Assembly (NCBI RefSeq): GCF_003590095.1
Contig: NC_039483.1
Coordinates: 11,594,001 to 11,658,000 of the forward strand
Direction of reading: 5' to 3'
From: Trichoplusia ni
Taxonomy: Eukaryota; Arthropoda; Insecta; Lepidoptera; Noctuidae
DNA: 64,000 bases
Made by a program: the position numbers and the translations under genes. Under the pieces are notes generated by a model. That model was not told the DNA's origin. It was given only the letters and a program-made list of their open reading frames with translations, and did not search any database. Positions 25,384 to 37,010 of the stretch are shown here, piece after piece (the stretch's first letter is position 1; each line of letters begins with the position of its first letter).

Positions 25384-28300
25384 AGCCATTCAGGCCAACC
25401 TCCAGCACAGCCGGACTGCATCGGCCATGTTGTGCAGGCAGCTGGAGGACTCTACGGAGACCATAGCCCTAATCCAAGAGCCGTGGATTAGGAAGGGCAG
25501 GATTTGTGGTCTCACCAACGCAGGACACAAACTGATTGTCAACAGCACCGTAAGTAACCCACGTACTTGCCTACTAATACCAAAACATTACAATGCAATA
25601 ATCATGACTGAGTTCTGTTCCAGGGATCTCACGGCTGTGAGGCTCCTGGTAGACCCATCCAATAGCCTATCGAGTGTCGTAATAGCATCTGCCTACCTGC
25701 CGGGCGACGAGGTCACACCGACGGCTTCGCTGGTCGCACTAATCACCCGGTGCGAAGAAGAAGGTCTGGAACTCATCATCTCAGCGGACTGCAACGCGCA
25801 CCACGTCATTTGGGGCATGGATAAGTCCAACGCGAGAGGTGAGGAACTCATGAATTACCTTTTTTCCACTAACCTTAATATCCTCAACAGGGGCTCAAAG
25901 AAGACCTTTGTAACCTCAAGAGCGCAAACAATAATCGACATCACCCTAGCCACCGAACGGATATCTCAGCACGTTTCAAACTGGCATGTGTCTGACGAGC
26001 TAACCTGTTCGGACCACAGGTGGATTCGGTACCAACTAAAAATGGCCATCGCTCCTGCAACACCGAGACGAAACCCCCGGAAGATAGACCGCAACAAGTT
26101 CAGAAGCTTAACCGCGGAAGGTCTGAGGGAGGCAGACGCCGAAATCCACCACAGCACCACTGCAGACATCGAGAAGCATGTGGAACAAGTAACGCATCTC
26201 TTGAATGACTGCTTTGAGAAAGCCTGTCCTTCAACACTACCCCAGGTCAAACCGAGGGGTGCGAACCAATGGTGGGGACCTGAGCTAGACAAACTCCGCC
26301 ACAGGACAAGACAACTGTTCAACAGAGCAATGAACACCAAATACCAAGAAGACTGGGAGCTCTATAAGGAAGCCCAGCGACGTCTAAAGAAGCGTATCCG
26401 ACTCAGGAAGACGGAAGCCTGGAGACGTTTCTGCGAAGATATTTCAAGCAACAACCAAGCAGTCAAGGTAAAAAAGATCCTATCATGCGAACCTGAGCGC
26501 AATATAGGATCCCTTAAAAAACCTGACGGTGAATACACCAGAACCGACGATGAAACATGCGAACTTCTACTCCAAACCCACTTCCCGGGCTGTAGGATTA
26601 CCACGGAGAAAGGATGGCTGGGAACGGAGATACACGTGCCGCAGGCGTCGGACTGGAGCACCGCCCGAAGAATTGTCGACGAGGACAAAGTCAGATGGGC
26701 CATAAACACCTTCCTCCCCTTTAAAACAGCGGGCCTAGATGGAATATTCCCGGGTCTGCTGAAATGGAGCGCCGAGGGGCTGATAAAGCATCTGGTAGGT
26801 ATCTACAGAGCCTGTCTGGCCTTCCGGTACACCCCGCAAAAGTGGAGAGAAGTGAAAGTAGTATTCATACCGAAACCCGGAAAGAGTGACTACACACAAC
26901 CAAAGTCCTACAGACCTATCAGCCTGACATCCTTCCTTCTGAAGACGATGGAAAGGCTCTGCGACAGGGACATTAGGTCAAACGCGCTACTACAACATCC
27001 GCTTCACCCAAACCAGCACGCCTACAGCGCGGGCAAATCAACAGAATCGGCACTACACAGTGTGGTCAGCACGATCGAAAGAGACTTATCGGCAAAGCAG
27101 TCGACCCTGGGAGTCTTCATAGACATTGAGGGAGCCTTTGACAAAACCAACTTTACTAGCATTGCAAAGGCTCTAGTACGACATGGCGTTGATCCAACGG
27201 TAGCCGGATGGATAGATGACATGCTCAGGAACAGGGCCATACAACTCACCGTAAATGACACAACCAGGGCCATGGTGGCGAGAGGCTGTCCTCAAGGTGG
27301 AGTCCTTTCGCCGCTTCTGTGGAACCTGGTGGTCGACGAGCTCATCACAAGACTCAACGCACAACGCCATTTCACGGTGGGCTACGCGGACGACATCACC
27401 GTCCTAATCAGCGGACCATGTGAGAGTACTTTGTGCAATCTTATGAGCTCTGCTCTAAGGACAGTCGAAAAATGGTGCATAGACCACGAGCTTTCCGTAA
27501 ATCCAACGAAGACGGAACTCATACTATTCACCAACAAACGCAAACTGCCAAGCCTAAAACTACCAAAACTATTCAACACCGAACTCTGTTTGACCAGTGA
27601 CGTCAAATATCTGGGAGTGACCCTGGATAACAAACTGCTATGGAATAAACATGTAGAACAAAAACTCAACAAAGCCTGCATCACCTTTTGGCAATGTAAA
27701 AGACTAATGGGGAAAAGATGGGGCCTTTCACCCAAGATTACCCTGTGGTTGTACACAGCCGTAATAAGGCCAATCATCACATATGGAGCGGTAGTATGGT
27801 GGCCCAGGACCAAACTAACCACCGCCATGGATAAACTACAAAGCTTCCAAAGGCTAGCATGCTGTGCTGTCACAGGATGCATGAGAACAACACCAACAGC
27901 GGCTCTGGAAGTGCTGCTTGGACTGCCACCGCTGGATCTCTTCATACAACAAGAGGCAGCGGTGGCTGCTACAAGACTACAACACTCGGGACTGTGGCGC
28001 GCACAATCTAGAGGTCATGGTGACATATGGCACAAAAGCCTTGAGTCCATACCAATGCTGAATGCACCATGTGACCGAATACCTAGGATGTATGTCTTCA
28101 ACAAAGCATACACGATACAAACTACAGAAAACAAACAAGATTCCTCGGGAATACACGAGGTACGCGTCTACACAGATGGCTCAAAGACGGACTCAAGCAC
28201 GGGCGCAGGAGTATTCTCAATGGACTTGAACATCAACATATCAATACCTCTGGGTGCAGATAACTCGATCTTCCAGTGCGAGTGTGTAGCCATCACCCAG

Positions 28301-28987
28301 GCGGCCAGAGCTATAGAAAGAAGAGGGATCCAGGACCAAGCCATCAGGATTCTCTCCGATAGCATGGCGGTTCTGAAGGCACTGGACAACTACATCATCA
28401 CATCGTCGCTGATACAAGAGTGTCACCAAGCACTTGAGCGCATTGCTGCAAGCAACATGGTGACCCTGCAATGGATAAAAGGCCACAGCGGATCCCTAGG
28501 AAACGACGCTGCTGATCAGCTGGCAAGGAGGGGATCGGACACGCGGATCCTTGGCCCCCGGCCATACCTGCCTGTGCCCTTTGGCCAGTGCAGGTCATGG
28601 CTAAGGCGACAGACTACTAACAATCACAACGATCGCTGGGCTACAGTTAACGGCTGCAGACAGTCAAGGGAGGCGGTCCCTATCCGTTCACCGAAACTGT
28701 CTCGCAGCCTGATTGGGCTAAAGCGGGTCGACTTACGAATAGTGGTGGGCTCGCTGACCGGGCACATTCCACTCAATAAACACCTTTTCACCATCAATGT
28801 TACAGATAGTCCACTATGTAGAGGCTGTCTTCAACATGAAGAATCAGCGGCACACGTGCTCCTGGAGTGCACGGGGGTCGCGGAATGCCGGGCAGGGATC
28901 CTCGGTTCACCGAGCTCCGTCACAGAAGCCTGCGAACGTCCCAGGAGACTTCTGCGCTTCTGGAGGGAGTTGGGATGGCTGGACTGA
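25349..28987 (+). CDS. LINE ORF2: endonuclease, reverse transcriptase, RNase H
   Basis: This 1,212-aa polyprotein (from ATG 25,349) performs target-primed reverse transcription. Residues 10-230 form an APE-type endonuclease with QANLQHS, LIQEPWI, SADCNAHH and CSDHRWI motifs. The reverse transcriptase (about 455-760) shows TAGLDGIFP, YRPISLTS, VFIDIEGAFD, GCPQGGVLSPLLWN and the active-site GYADD. RNase H (about 938-1,062) has TDGS, the Glu of FQCE, LSDS and GHSGSLGNDAAD, so its acidic residues are intact. A C-terminal Cys/His motif (CRGCLQHEESAAHVLLEC, about 1,157-1,174) is typical of LOA and R1 relatives. ORF2 is +1 to ORF1 and overlaps its end, suggesting reinitiation or frameshifting. No stop or frameshift interrupts it. 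Confidence 0.92.
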   Translation: MDPTAPRPNPIKAIQANLQHSRTASAMLCRQLEDSTETIALIQEPWIRKGRICGLTNAGHKLIVNSTVSNPRTCLLIPKHYNAIIMTEFCSRDLTAVRLLVDPSNSLSSVVIASAYLPGDEVTPTASLVALITRCEEEGLELIISADCNAHHVIWGMDKSNARGEELMNYLFSTNLNILNRGSKKTFVTSRAQTIIDITLATERISQHVSNWHVSDELTCSDHRWIRYQLKMAIAPATPRRNPRKIDRNKFRSLTAEGLREADAEIHHSTTADIEKHVEQVTHLLNDCFEKACPSTLPQVKPRGANQWWGPELDKLRHRTRQLFNRAMNTKYQEDWELYKEAQRRLKKRIRLRKTEAWRRFCEDISSNNQAVKVKKILSCEPERNIGSLKKPDGEYTRTDDETCELLLQTHFPGCRITTEKGWLGTEIHVPQASDWSTARRIVDEDKVRWAINTFLPFKTAGLDGIFPGLLKWSAEGLIKHLVGIYRACLAFRYTPQKWREVKVVFIPKPGKSDYTQPKSYRPISLTSFLLKTMERLCDRDIRSNALLQHPLHPNQHAYSAGKSTESALHSVVSTIERDLSAKQSTLGVFIDIEGAFDKTNFTSIAKALVRHGVDPTVAGWIDDMLRNRAIQLTVNDTTRAMVARGCPQGGVLSPLLWNLVVDELITRLNAQRHFTVGYADDITVLISGPCESTLCNLMSSALRTVEKWCIDHELSVNPTKTELILFTNKRKLPSLKLPKLFNTELCLTSDVKYLGVTLDNKLLWNKHVEQKLNKACITFWQCKRLMGKRWGLSPKITLWLYTAVIRPIITYGAVVWWPRTKLTTAMDKLQSFQRLACCAVTGCMRTTPTAALEVLLGLPPLDLFIQQEAAVAATRLQHSGLWRAQSRGHGDIWHKSLESIPMLNAPCDRIPRMYVFNKAYTIQTTENKQDSSGIHEVRVYTDGSKTDSSTGAGVFSMDLNINISIPLGADNSIFQCECVAITQAARAIERRGIQDQAIRILSDSMAVLKALDNYIITSSLIQECHQALERIAASNMVTLQWIKGHSGSLGNDAADQLARRGSDTRILGPRPYLPVPFGQCRSWLRRQTTNNHNDRWATVNGCRQSREAVPIRSPKLSRSLIGLKRVDLRIVVGSLTGHIPLNKHLFTINVTDSPLCRGCLQHEESAAHVLLECTGVAECRAGILGSPSSVTEACERPRRLLRFWRELGWLD

Positions 28988-29056
28988 CAGCCTCCCAAAG
29001 ACACCTGACGCACAATGGGCCGACTTAGAGCCTACGTGCGGAAAAAGGAGCCCATC

Positions 29057-29077
29057 ACCAAGTACCAAGTACCAAGT
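29057..29077 (+). repeat. three ACCAAGT units at the LINE 3' end
   Basis: Three exact heptamers form the 3' terminus directly against the right duplication. Short tandem tails replace poly-A in LOA- and I-type elements and are thought to be made by template slippage. Confidence 0.85.
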
Positions 29078-29088
29078 AGTAACTGCAT
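29077..29088 (+). repeat. right target-site duplication of the LINE
   Basis: This is an exact copy of tagtaactgcat found at 22,899-22,910. The first T may belong to the last ACCAAGT unit, so the duplication is 11-12 bp. Confidence 0.85.
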
Positions 29089-30255
29089 TCGGCACACTCT
29101 AGATCATTTATAGGCAGAATACCCAAAGGAGGTCAGAGCTTAATTGTATGCGCAAATTGTACGACCAACACTGTGAGATACAGTTGGTTTCAGTACCACG
29201 AACATATGACATCAGAGCCATGGCTTTGAACTAACATTACTATTTAACCAGTACCACTTAGGGTACTGTAGTATTTATGTTACGGTCTTAAAACAAAATT
29301 AAAAAAGCCAACAACCAGCTGACATTACATTAAGTCACATGCCTTAAGCAAGGCGTAATTGACGTGAGACGAGTCAACGTGAGGTTATGTGAATGTCTAC
29401 AGTCATATTTCAGGCAGTAAAACAAAAAGTACCCTACCTCATGCACGTTCCATCTTAGTCACGGGTCGGAAGCCTTAAGATCAAATCTGTAACAAAAATA
29501 AAGAGGAATAAATGTCTAACGCAAAACCTCCACAAAGATATTATTTTGCAAAGCCAACATCATAATAAGACAATTACGTAGCACTGTTTGATCCACTTAT
29601 ACAGTGCTTATCAAAACATTAATCTCGAGACGAAAAGCGTTGAACTCAAGTCTTCTGCGTGGTATTGCAATACATAACTACATTATACTTTCGTAGTCCA
29701 TTATAATTAAAAAAAAATCCAAAAAATACATACACACTTGGCTTTTTCAGTTGAAAATGAATAGTGAAGGTATAATAAAAAATCATCTGATTCACATACT
29801 GCATATCAAAAGCATTCATCCTGAATAACGGTAACCGCGAGTCCAACACGAATGCAGCATATTCGAAAACCATTTTACGTGTTGATTGGTAATCGAAAGA
29901 TTCGCTGAATAAAACCGACAACGCGTGAAAACTATTTAAAAACAAGATTTGTTAACAACACTGCAAGTAGCAGCTAACTAACCAAAGATTGTCTAACATT
30001 TGCAAAAAATGGTAACTGGCTCTCATATGAAGACGCATTTCTGAACGGAACAGGTTATAATTAAATTACCTAAGATAATTTGTTAATTACAGCTCAGATG
30101 TTTAACAATTAATTACTAGCGGTAACTTGTGATTAAATATAGTTAAATTTAATAGCACTTACATACTTTTTCTGTTACATAGTTTGTTTTTCAGGATGTG
30201 GTTTTCTTATTTTCAGGTATTTCACCATTATTGTTAACCTTTGTTCAGTACTTGT
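29089..30255. other. AT-rich non-coding stretch
   Basis: Nothing is recognised here beyond short random frames. This is the original host sequence continuing past the LINE target site. Confidence 0.5.
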
Positions 30256-30448
30256 TAGCTATTGCCCGCTCGCCCGCCCGCTACAGGTCAAAAGTGACCC
30301 CAAGGGAGCGTAAAATCGTGATAAAAAATATCTACATTATAAACTATTTGTGTAAAAAGCGCTGTCTAAATTCGTTCAGTGGTTTTTGCGTGAAAGAGGA
30401 ACAAAAATCAATACATACAACCTTTCGCGTTTATGATATTAGTAGGAT
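30256..30448 (+). repeat. copy of a widespread lepidopteran repeat
   Basis: It begins tagctattgcccgctcgcc and ends tttcgcgtttatgatattag followed by tagga. Both ends are inverted counterparts of the repeats at 11.3-11.8 kb (gcgggcaacag tail and ctactaatattataaatgcg head). The frame at 30,198-30,554 overlaps it and is not a gene. Confidence 0.6.
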
Positions 30449-33121
30449 TGTTAGGATATTCTTTCATGCACTACTACTGAAAAAGATCCCTGTGCGGGAC
30501 AAACATGCAACCTTAATAGGAACGGGAATCATGCCATTGGTCTATACATCATAACGAATAATGCTGAAATTGCTTATTTGCAACTTCTTCTGCCGTAGAC
30601 TTGCCAAAGGAAACAGAATACAAGTATTTCTCATGCAGTGATTATTGTATTAATACTAGTAAATTACCTATTAACAACTCCTTGGATTGGTTCCCAGAAA
30701 AGAAAAATAATGGGATTGATTAATTGTATGGATGGTTTGTAACTCTTTCACGCAAAAATAGACAAATAGTTTATAACCAGGATTAACACAGAAGTTTTTA
30801 TCCCAATTTTATGTTGGCTAAGTCGGACCCGACGGCAATAGCTGTAGCTAGTATAATATGCACAAAAGAGTCTACATATAAATTGTCTGTCATATGCCAA
30901 TAATTGAAAGTGTGAATTGTATCTTATGACTGATCAATCCGCACAGTTCTTTCTTAGACATAGCCCCATAGAATAAATAAGCAAAACAGTATACGTAAAC
31001 TGAAAGACTGTATTATTTCTAAAGGAGACGTTAGATCTGATTTATATTGACTTGTTTATTATACCTACATTGATTCGTTTTTATAACACACATATTCATT
31101 AACGTACGTGGCAAACGCCTTAGAGTATGTAGCACGTTTTTTTCTTGATGTTATAATGAGATTTAGAATTACCCTCTATAACAAAATCTTGCAAAACCAA
31201 TTACAATAATTGCTACATATGTTCAAACTATGCGAAATTATCAGAAATAAATATTGAATTCTTGCTTAATTTGCATAAGAATGAGCAATCAAACCATTGT
31301 ATAATTGATGTAATTTATTTCAATAAATTAACTTTTGGATGTGTACAGTTAAATAAACAGTTTTAAATATTTCTTAATGGTTCTGTATCAGGCTACAACA
31401 CAAATGTGTACATAAGTGTTGGTAACTATAGCGCTGAAAAATCAATACTAATTTGCACGACACTTACGAAAACTAATTGTATTTGTATTAAAACATGCCA
31501 CTATTATTCACGGTCTTTGTCACTGAAGTCAAAAACCTCTACTTATGCGGGTTACATGGACGTTATCTCTACACAATACATAACAGATTGTATACGAGTG
31601 TGCAAAACAACTGAAACTCATTGTGCTCTGTTTCAAAGACAATCATATTCTAAGTGGGAACGAGAGGTTGTCAAAAATATTCACCCGTTCTTTTCTTCTG
31701 TAGCTAGATTTATTATGTGGAGTTGGTAAAAGCAATTCAAACGTCGTTAGTTCGTCATATAAATTGGCTAATAGCAGGCATTGACTCTGTTCGGCACTCA
31801 AAAGAGTTCAACGCTCGTGGACTTAGCTAGCTAGTCTCACGACTCTTTACACAATGGCTTTTTTGTGCATTCTTGCTTTTGGTTATGACATCACCTCGAC
31901 TAGCAACTTGACGCTGTAGGTATCAGCGATGAACAAGTGGTATGTGTAGCGATATGTGACCGTATACAGCCTTCATGGAGGGAAAAGCTGCGTAACGAGT
32001 TTATTTAAACATTATCTAGTCTACTTGCTACGCAGATTTACTAGACTTGGAAAATTTGTAAAAGAGCCTACATCAAATTTTCACTATGTTCCAAATTTGA
32101 AGGCCATTTTTTTACTAACGTTTTTTTTTACAAGTTAGAAATTATGGCAACGAAAATTTACTTAATATATGTTCTGTTCTTTGTTTCAGCATTTGAACCT
32201 TTCAAATGTGTAGAGTTGGGCATCAGATTCAGTTCTAATTCTATTAAACTCTATATCTAAAACAATAGGAGCTATTTTGAATCAGCTAAAATGATTACCA
32301 TTGCGAAGTTTTCTAAACCAAACTTAATAATGCTTGTGGCTGAAAGGCTTTCCGATCTTCAAGTAAGCCAGTGAAGCAGAAACATTCATTTTCTTGCTTT
32401 GTTTTCTGCTTGTAGTTTGCGCTTTATACAAAATTATATTATAATAAAATGGCATATATAAATTTGGTGATTAAGATCACCAAATAAGATAAGATATTTG
32501 TACTTTTATATTACTACTGTAGTGCAACTAGTGCTCGTTGTTAAAGAGACATAAATATGTTATCGTCTTTCTTTTTTTTTTACACATTACATGGTTGCTA
32601 ACAAGATTATTAATACAGTTTACTAAAGGTTAAGAACACTTTCAATAACCTCAATAACCGGTAAGTAAATTAAAATTAAAAAATGTCTAACTTTAATGAA
32701 ATTGAAGGATGGAAAAATTATGTTTTGTTCAACTTTTGTCTGGCATATTCCACTTAACTGGCGAGTTCATTTAATTCTAAAAAACAATACCGACAGCAAA
32801 GAAATTGAAATAGGTTTACCATCTAAGGTGTCACCCATTCGGTCACGTGGCCAGACCACGTGGCTCTTAGATCTTGCATAAACAACATAAAATCAATACC
32901 ATCTACAATTATAGTTAGATGACCTAAAATAAAGATGTTTTCAAACACAAATGACGCAATTAATAGACAAATAAAACAAATTAACCACAATACAAAAAAA
33001 TAAGCAATTCCGCTGTGGTCCGACCAATCGTTAAAGATAGCCTTGCACGATGGCAAGAAATGGTTTATAATACGAATTAGGAGTGGAACGTTTTTATGCA
33101 TAGGTTGGTATAATCTGTCAG
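30449..33121. other. AT-rich non-coding stretch
   Basis: No supported gene. A 107-codon open frame at 31,406-31,729 is the longest, but its composition matches the surrounding AT-rich DNA and no domain is visible. A small inverted repeat (tttggtgat/atcaccaaa, 32,463-32,484) is present. Confidence 0.45.
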
Positions 33122-33290
33122 GACGTGCAAAAACTCAAGGAATATTCGGTGGAGGAGGCTCTGCCCTCGGGCGGCGGCGGTTACATAAGTTCATCTATTT
33201 TCAAGGTCGAGGACATTGCTCCCAAATCGCTGATCGCGTCCTGCCGCCCGGTGGAGGGGAGCCTCCAACTGGCCAGTTTGGGCGTTCACT
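33122..33290 (+). CDS. exon-like coding island, unknown gene
   Basis: An open frame preceded by a possible acceptor (taatctgtcag|gac) encodes about 56 residues beginning DVQKLKEYSVEEALPSGG and including FKVEDIAPKSLIASCRPVEG. The GC-rich third positions contrast with the AT-rich flanks and give a protein-like rather than random composition. No clear donor follows: the frame runs into a T-run near 33,292. I do not recognise the protein. It may be an internal exon of an unannotated plus-strand gene, a decayed retro-copy of an exon, or a transposon fragment. Confidence 0.35.
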
Positions 33291-34616
33291 TCTTTTTTTT
33301 CCTAATACCGACTATTACACTATGTTAGGTACTTCGGTCAAGTTTTTACATAACACATGAGGTCTCGTATACTTTGGTGTTCGTTGGACAAAAATGTGAT
33401 TTACAATTTTAATTACGTTCCTAGATATTTATCACTTTCAGATAAAGAAAAGAAATGCTAATTTTATATGAGTTTTATACAAAAACCTATTGTGTGAATG
33501 ACTTAACTTTACAAATTTAAACATGGTCTAACAAAAACTGTAACAAAAGTTAGAAGAGAAACGTTTATTGTTTGAATAGCTACCGTTGTTATAAATCAAT
33601 GAGAAAGTCATCTGACAATTTACAACTACATTCTCCGCCCTCGGGGTGGTCAGAAGCTAAACAATGACACAAATCGAGGGCTCACCCCTTTCTTTTACGA
33701 CGGCTACTGCGTAATAAAACTCTTTCACTCACTTTTTCTATTAAGTACAAATGGATGCGGGTTATGACAATTGCTACTTATATTTCTTAATTTAATCCTT
33801 TTCCGAAGGCAGCTTAAATTAATCTACCCGATCAGAAGCTCGGCTTTATAGAACGGGATTTTTGTTTAAAGTAAACAATATTGTTTACAAACCGGCCGCA
33901 ACTTGGGACTGGATAATTAGCCCTTACTGTTTTTGCACACCAAGTACACTAATCAATCACTATAAAATCCTGCAAACAAACAAATAAGCCTTTTTGTACT
34001 TTTTAAGCAAAACAAGATGAATACGAAAGGCATTTTTTATGTTTCTCAAATTGCAAGTATTTTTGTCGCAGGAAACATAAAAGTTTCTATGTCATTGTGT
34101 TTTTGTCATTGCAATGTGTGTTTGGGTGGAAGGGGACCGTTAGATTTTTTCACACTGCCATTATAACGGCCACCCTTAAAAAAACTGAAGGGTTCGGCAG
34201 GTAGAGCAAATCTCTCGATGAAGCCTGCGATTAACGCTGCGATTGAGCTTATATAATGTAGATTTTTTTACTGTCAGATGGTCCCAATTTCTGTAATGGG
34301 TAACTGTAAATGCCCATTTCATAAATTTAAACATTTACCTCTTTGTCGTTTCTTTGATTGCTCCTGATAACTGCGCAACGGAAGGCATATGGAACGTTTT
34401 ATTGTTGCTCATTGTTGTTACCTAACTGTTTCTTTTCGGTATAAAATTGATTTAAAGATCGATCAAGAAGAGACCTTAAGTACCGCTACTTTATTGTACT
34501 TATCGAAGCTGTATAATCTTGTAACTAAGTAGTAACACTGTTTTAATACGAAATATTACGCAATAATTAAAAAGTTTTTTTATTTTAGGTAGTCTAGCCA
34601 AACAGGTACAAAATAA

Positions 34617-34682
34617 AGTAGTTAGTTAATAAATTAGTTATAAATTAGTTAAGTAGTTAGTTAATAAGTTAGTTAATAAAGT
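34617..34682. repeat. short tandem-like repeat, TTAGTTAATAA units
   Basis: About five degenerate units built on ttagttaataa or ttagttataaa follow each other over 66 bp. It is an AT-rich minisatellite with no visible function. Confidence 0.75.
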
Positions 34683-36739
34683 ATCAGTCTTTAAAGGAAA
34701 TTAAAATCTTATAACATAGTTCAGAACAAATGCCGTCTTCTTCTTTTTCCATCTAAACCTGGTCGTATCAACATGGGGTTTGACTTCCTGGTCCACATTT
34801 TCCATTTAATATTTTTTTTGCTGTATTCCTAATCAAACTCAATTTCAATAAATATAAGGTAGAATTTGATAAGTGACAACAATGCAAGTTATTAGGGCCG
34901 CAGAATTATTAGTAACTCTAACAAATATAAATATTTTACCAGTGCACTCAAGCAATGAAGCGAAAATATGTTTTTCTCAAAATGTTACATCACTCTGCCC
35001 GCTATAGATCAAGAGAAGTGTAGTATTTAGACTGAGGGTAAAATAATAAAATGCAGTCACGATAAGATGCATTTTTGTAATGTTTTATGTGTGTCTAAAT
35101 AATATTTATTATGCGAAAGTAAAAAACATCACATTTAGCATAAAACATTTTTCTGGAAAGATTTTTTGTGTATTTTGAATAGTTTTAAGTATTGGGTTTG
35201 GTGCACCGCTTATCATGTTGGCTATCTTAATATCCAACGTAATAAGCTGCGGGTCACTCCTTACATGGAACAGTTATTTTCATTGTATTATCTACCGATG
35301 TCTGCTTAGAATCTAGGTGGCACAGGCTTGTGTAAACTCACGATGCGGAAGAAATTCTAACGCAAGGAATCGTATAATAAGATTATTTGTCTTGTGCCTT
35401 GCAGTTGTTGTGCCTGCCGCTGGCGACGTTTGATGTGCCTGTAATGCCGCAGTGTGTATAAACTACTCGCATATTTATCCCAGCAGTTACTTCAACACGT
35501 GGCTTGGAGACTTGCCAGTGCGGTTGCTGCTGCTAAGCTGCACTTGGTTAGGGAAAATTAAACTAACATTTGCTTTAAATTCTCAATAAATAATTTATTA
35601 TGTAGTATCGAATTTTACTCTAAATATTACTACATTCCATTAAGCAGATACCGAGTTTTTTTAAACTGTTGATGTTTTCGCGATAATGTACCGAATCATT
35701 TCTGTTATAAAAATTAATAACCTGGTTAACGTGAAGTTGCTACTTATTAATACTAAGTTCTGGGACTGAGATCCCATCTTAAAATAGTTTTGATCTGGTT
35801 ATCATTACTTGATAATGTTACCTGAATTCTTTGCAAATCTGAACCTAAATGCAGGACATTTTGTAGGTGTGCAAACTTTGACAATCTATCTTTCCAGTAG
35901 AGCGTCACAAAAGCTATACAAAATTCATCTGAATCTTCATCCGCTCCTGACATACCAAAAAAAGAAAATGTAGAGTACTTCAATATTAAGTATTTCTTCC
36001 TCTACCATAAGAACTGCAAACAGAATGCAATGGACACTTGCTCAAGTACCTTTAGTTTACAACTTTGTCCTAGTTAAATCACCTTCATGTTTTGCCTAAA
36101 GCAAGTACCAACAATGTAATTGCAGGCTTTATGTCGCCTTATCTCGTCTTATCAAGTAACTACCTTGGTTTTTGGCCAAAACAACATCATTTAACCTTGC
36201 ACTGTTACATATTTAAGGTAACCATACTGTTTAGTGTTTAGGAATGATTGTAATCGTGTGTGTTCAATCAAATTGACAGTTTTTTCTCTATCAGTCACTT
36301 AATGACTTTCATCTTACATTTCAGATGGTAGGAGCTGTACTATAACAAAATATTATTAAGTAATAATCAACTTTTCTAACGTACTAAGCTTCATGTAATT
36401 TTGTTGTGAAAACCTTATCATTATTTTCCTAAATTTTAATTAGCCAGCCTACATAGTGTAGAGATTCATTCGTAAAATGATAATGACCTAAATTTTTAAT
36501 AAGATGTTTCTCAACGAATACATGAGTTTGAATATAAAACCGGGTAATGTAGAGACAAAATGAATACTTGCACCAGAATATTGCATGAACAGAATTTAAT
36601 TTGCACCTAGTCTGGTCTTTTTTTCTGCGTGCTTTGGACTGATTTCAGTTTCAGCGAAATCAATGTGTGAATTGGACAAAACATTTTGACACTTGTACTA
36701 GATTATCTTGTCGATATAGGAGTAAGATTCACTGTCAGC

Positions 36740-37010
36740 TTCGACCATGGCATTGGAGTGTGCGGGGGTGGCGCGGGGTGCGGGAGGAGTGCGACGGTGC
36801 TCCGTCCCGCTCTGGCGCAGCAGTTCATTCACCCGCGCACGGCGAGTGCGGAAGAGCAGCGTTGCGCGGGCGCAGGTACCGCGGCGGGCGGACGCTGTAC
36901 ACGGGTAGCCGCGCAGGAAGGACGTCTCCGACCATGAACCGAGCTATATTTTATCAGTTATCCGGAGGTGTCGGTGCGCCACGCCGCGTCGCAGTACGCT
37001 CCAACATGAC
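36740..37010. promoter_or_regulatory. GC-rich island
   Basis: About 270 bp of CpG-rich DNA in AT-rich flanks. Both overlapping plus-strand frames through it give Arg/Gly/Ala-rich peptides without domains, so composition rather than coding probably explains them. It is a candidate promoter or enhancer. Confidence 0.3.

Larger units (their letters stand above)
22911..29076 (+). mobile_element. full-length LOA-like non-LTR retrotransposon
   Basis: This element of about 6.17 kb is bounded by identical 12-bp duplications. In order it has a leader of about 830 bp, ORF1 (23,740-25,383), ORF2 (25,349-28,987), a 3' UTR of about 70 bp and three ACCAAGT units (29,057-29,077) in place of a poly-A tail. 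An APE-type endonuclease, a reverse transcriptase with a YADD motif and an RNase H with its catalytic acidic residues are visible. RNase H plus a short tandem-repeat tail points to the LOA/R1/I group, with LOA my best guess. Both ORFs are open and the duplication is perfect, so the copy is young and may be competent. It is much more GC-rich than its surroundings. Confidence 0.88.

Noticed and set aside
27382..27945. 187-codon minus-strand open frame
   Set aside because: Antisense shadow of the reverse transcriptase region of ORF2, which carries clear catalytic motifs.
30284..30300. Ecdysone-receptor-like inverted half-sites (aggtca...tgacc)
   Set aside because: The spacing is not the usual one-base gap, and the word lies inside a dispersed repeat.
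31406..31729. 107-codon plus-strand open frame
   Set aside because: AT-rich composition equal to its flanks, no domain, and no clear splice sites.
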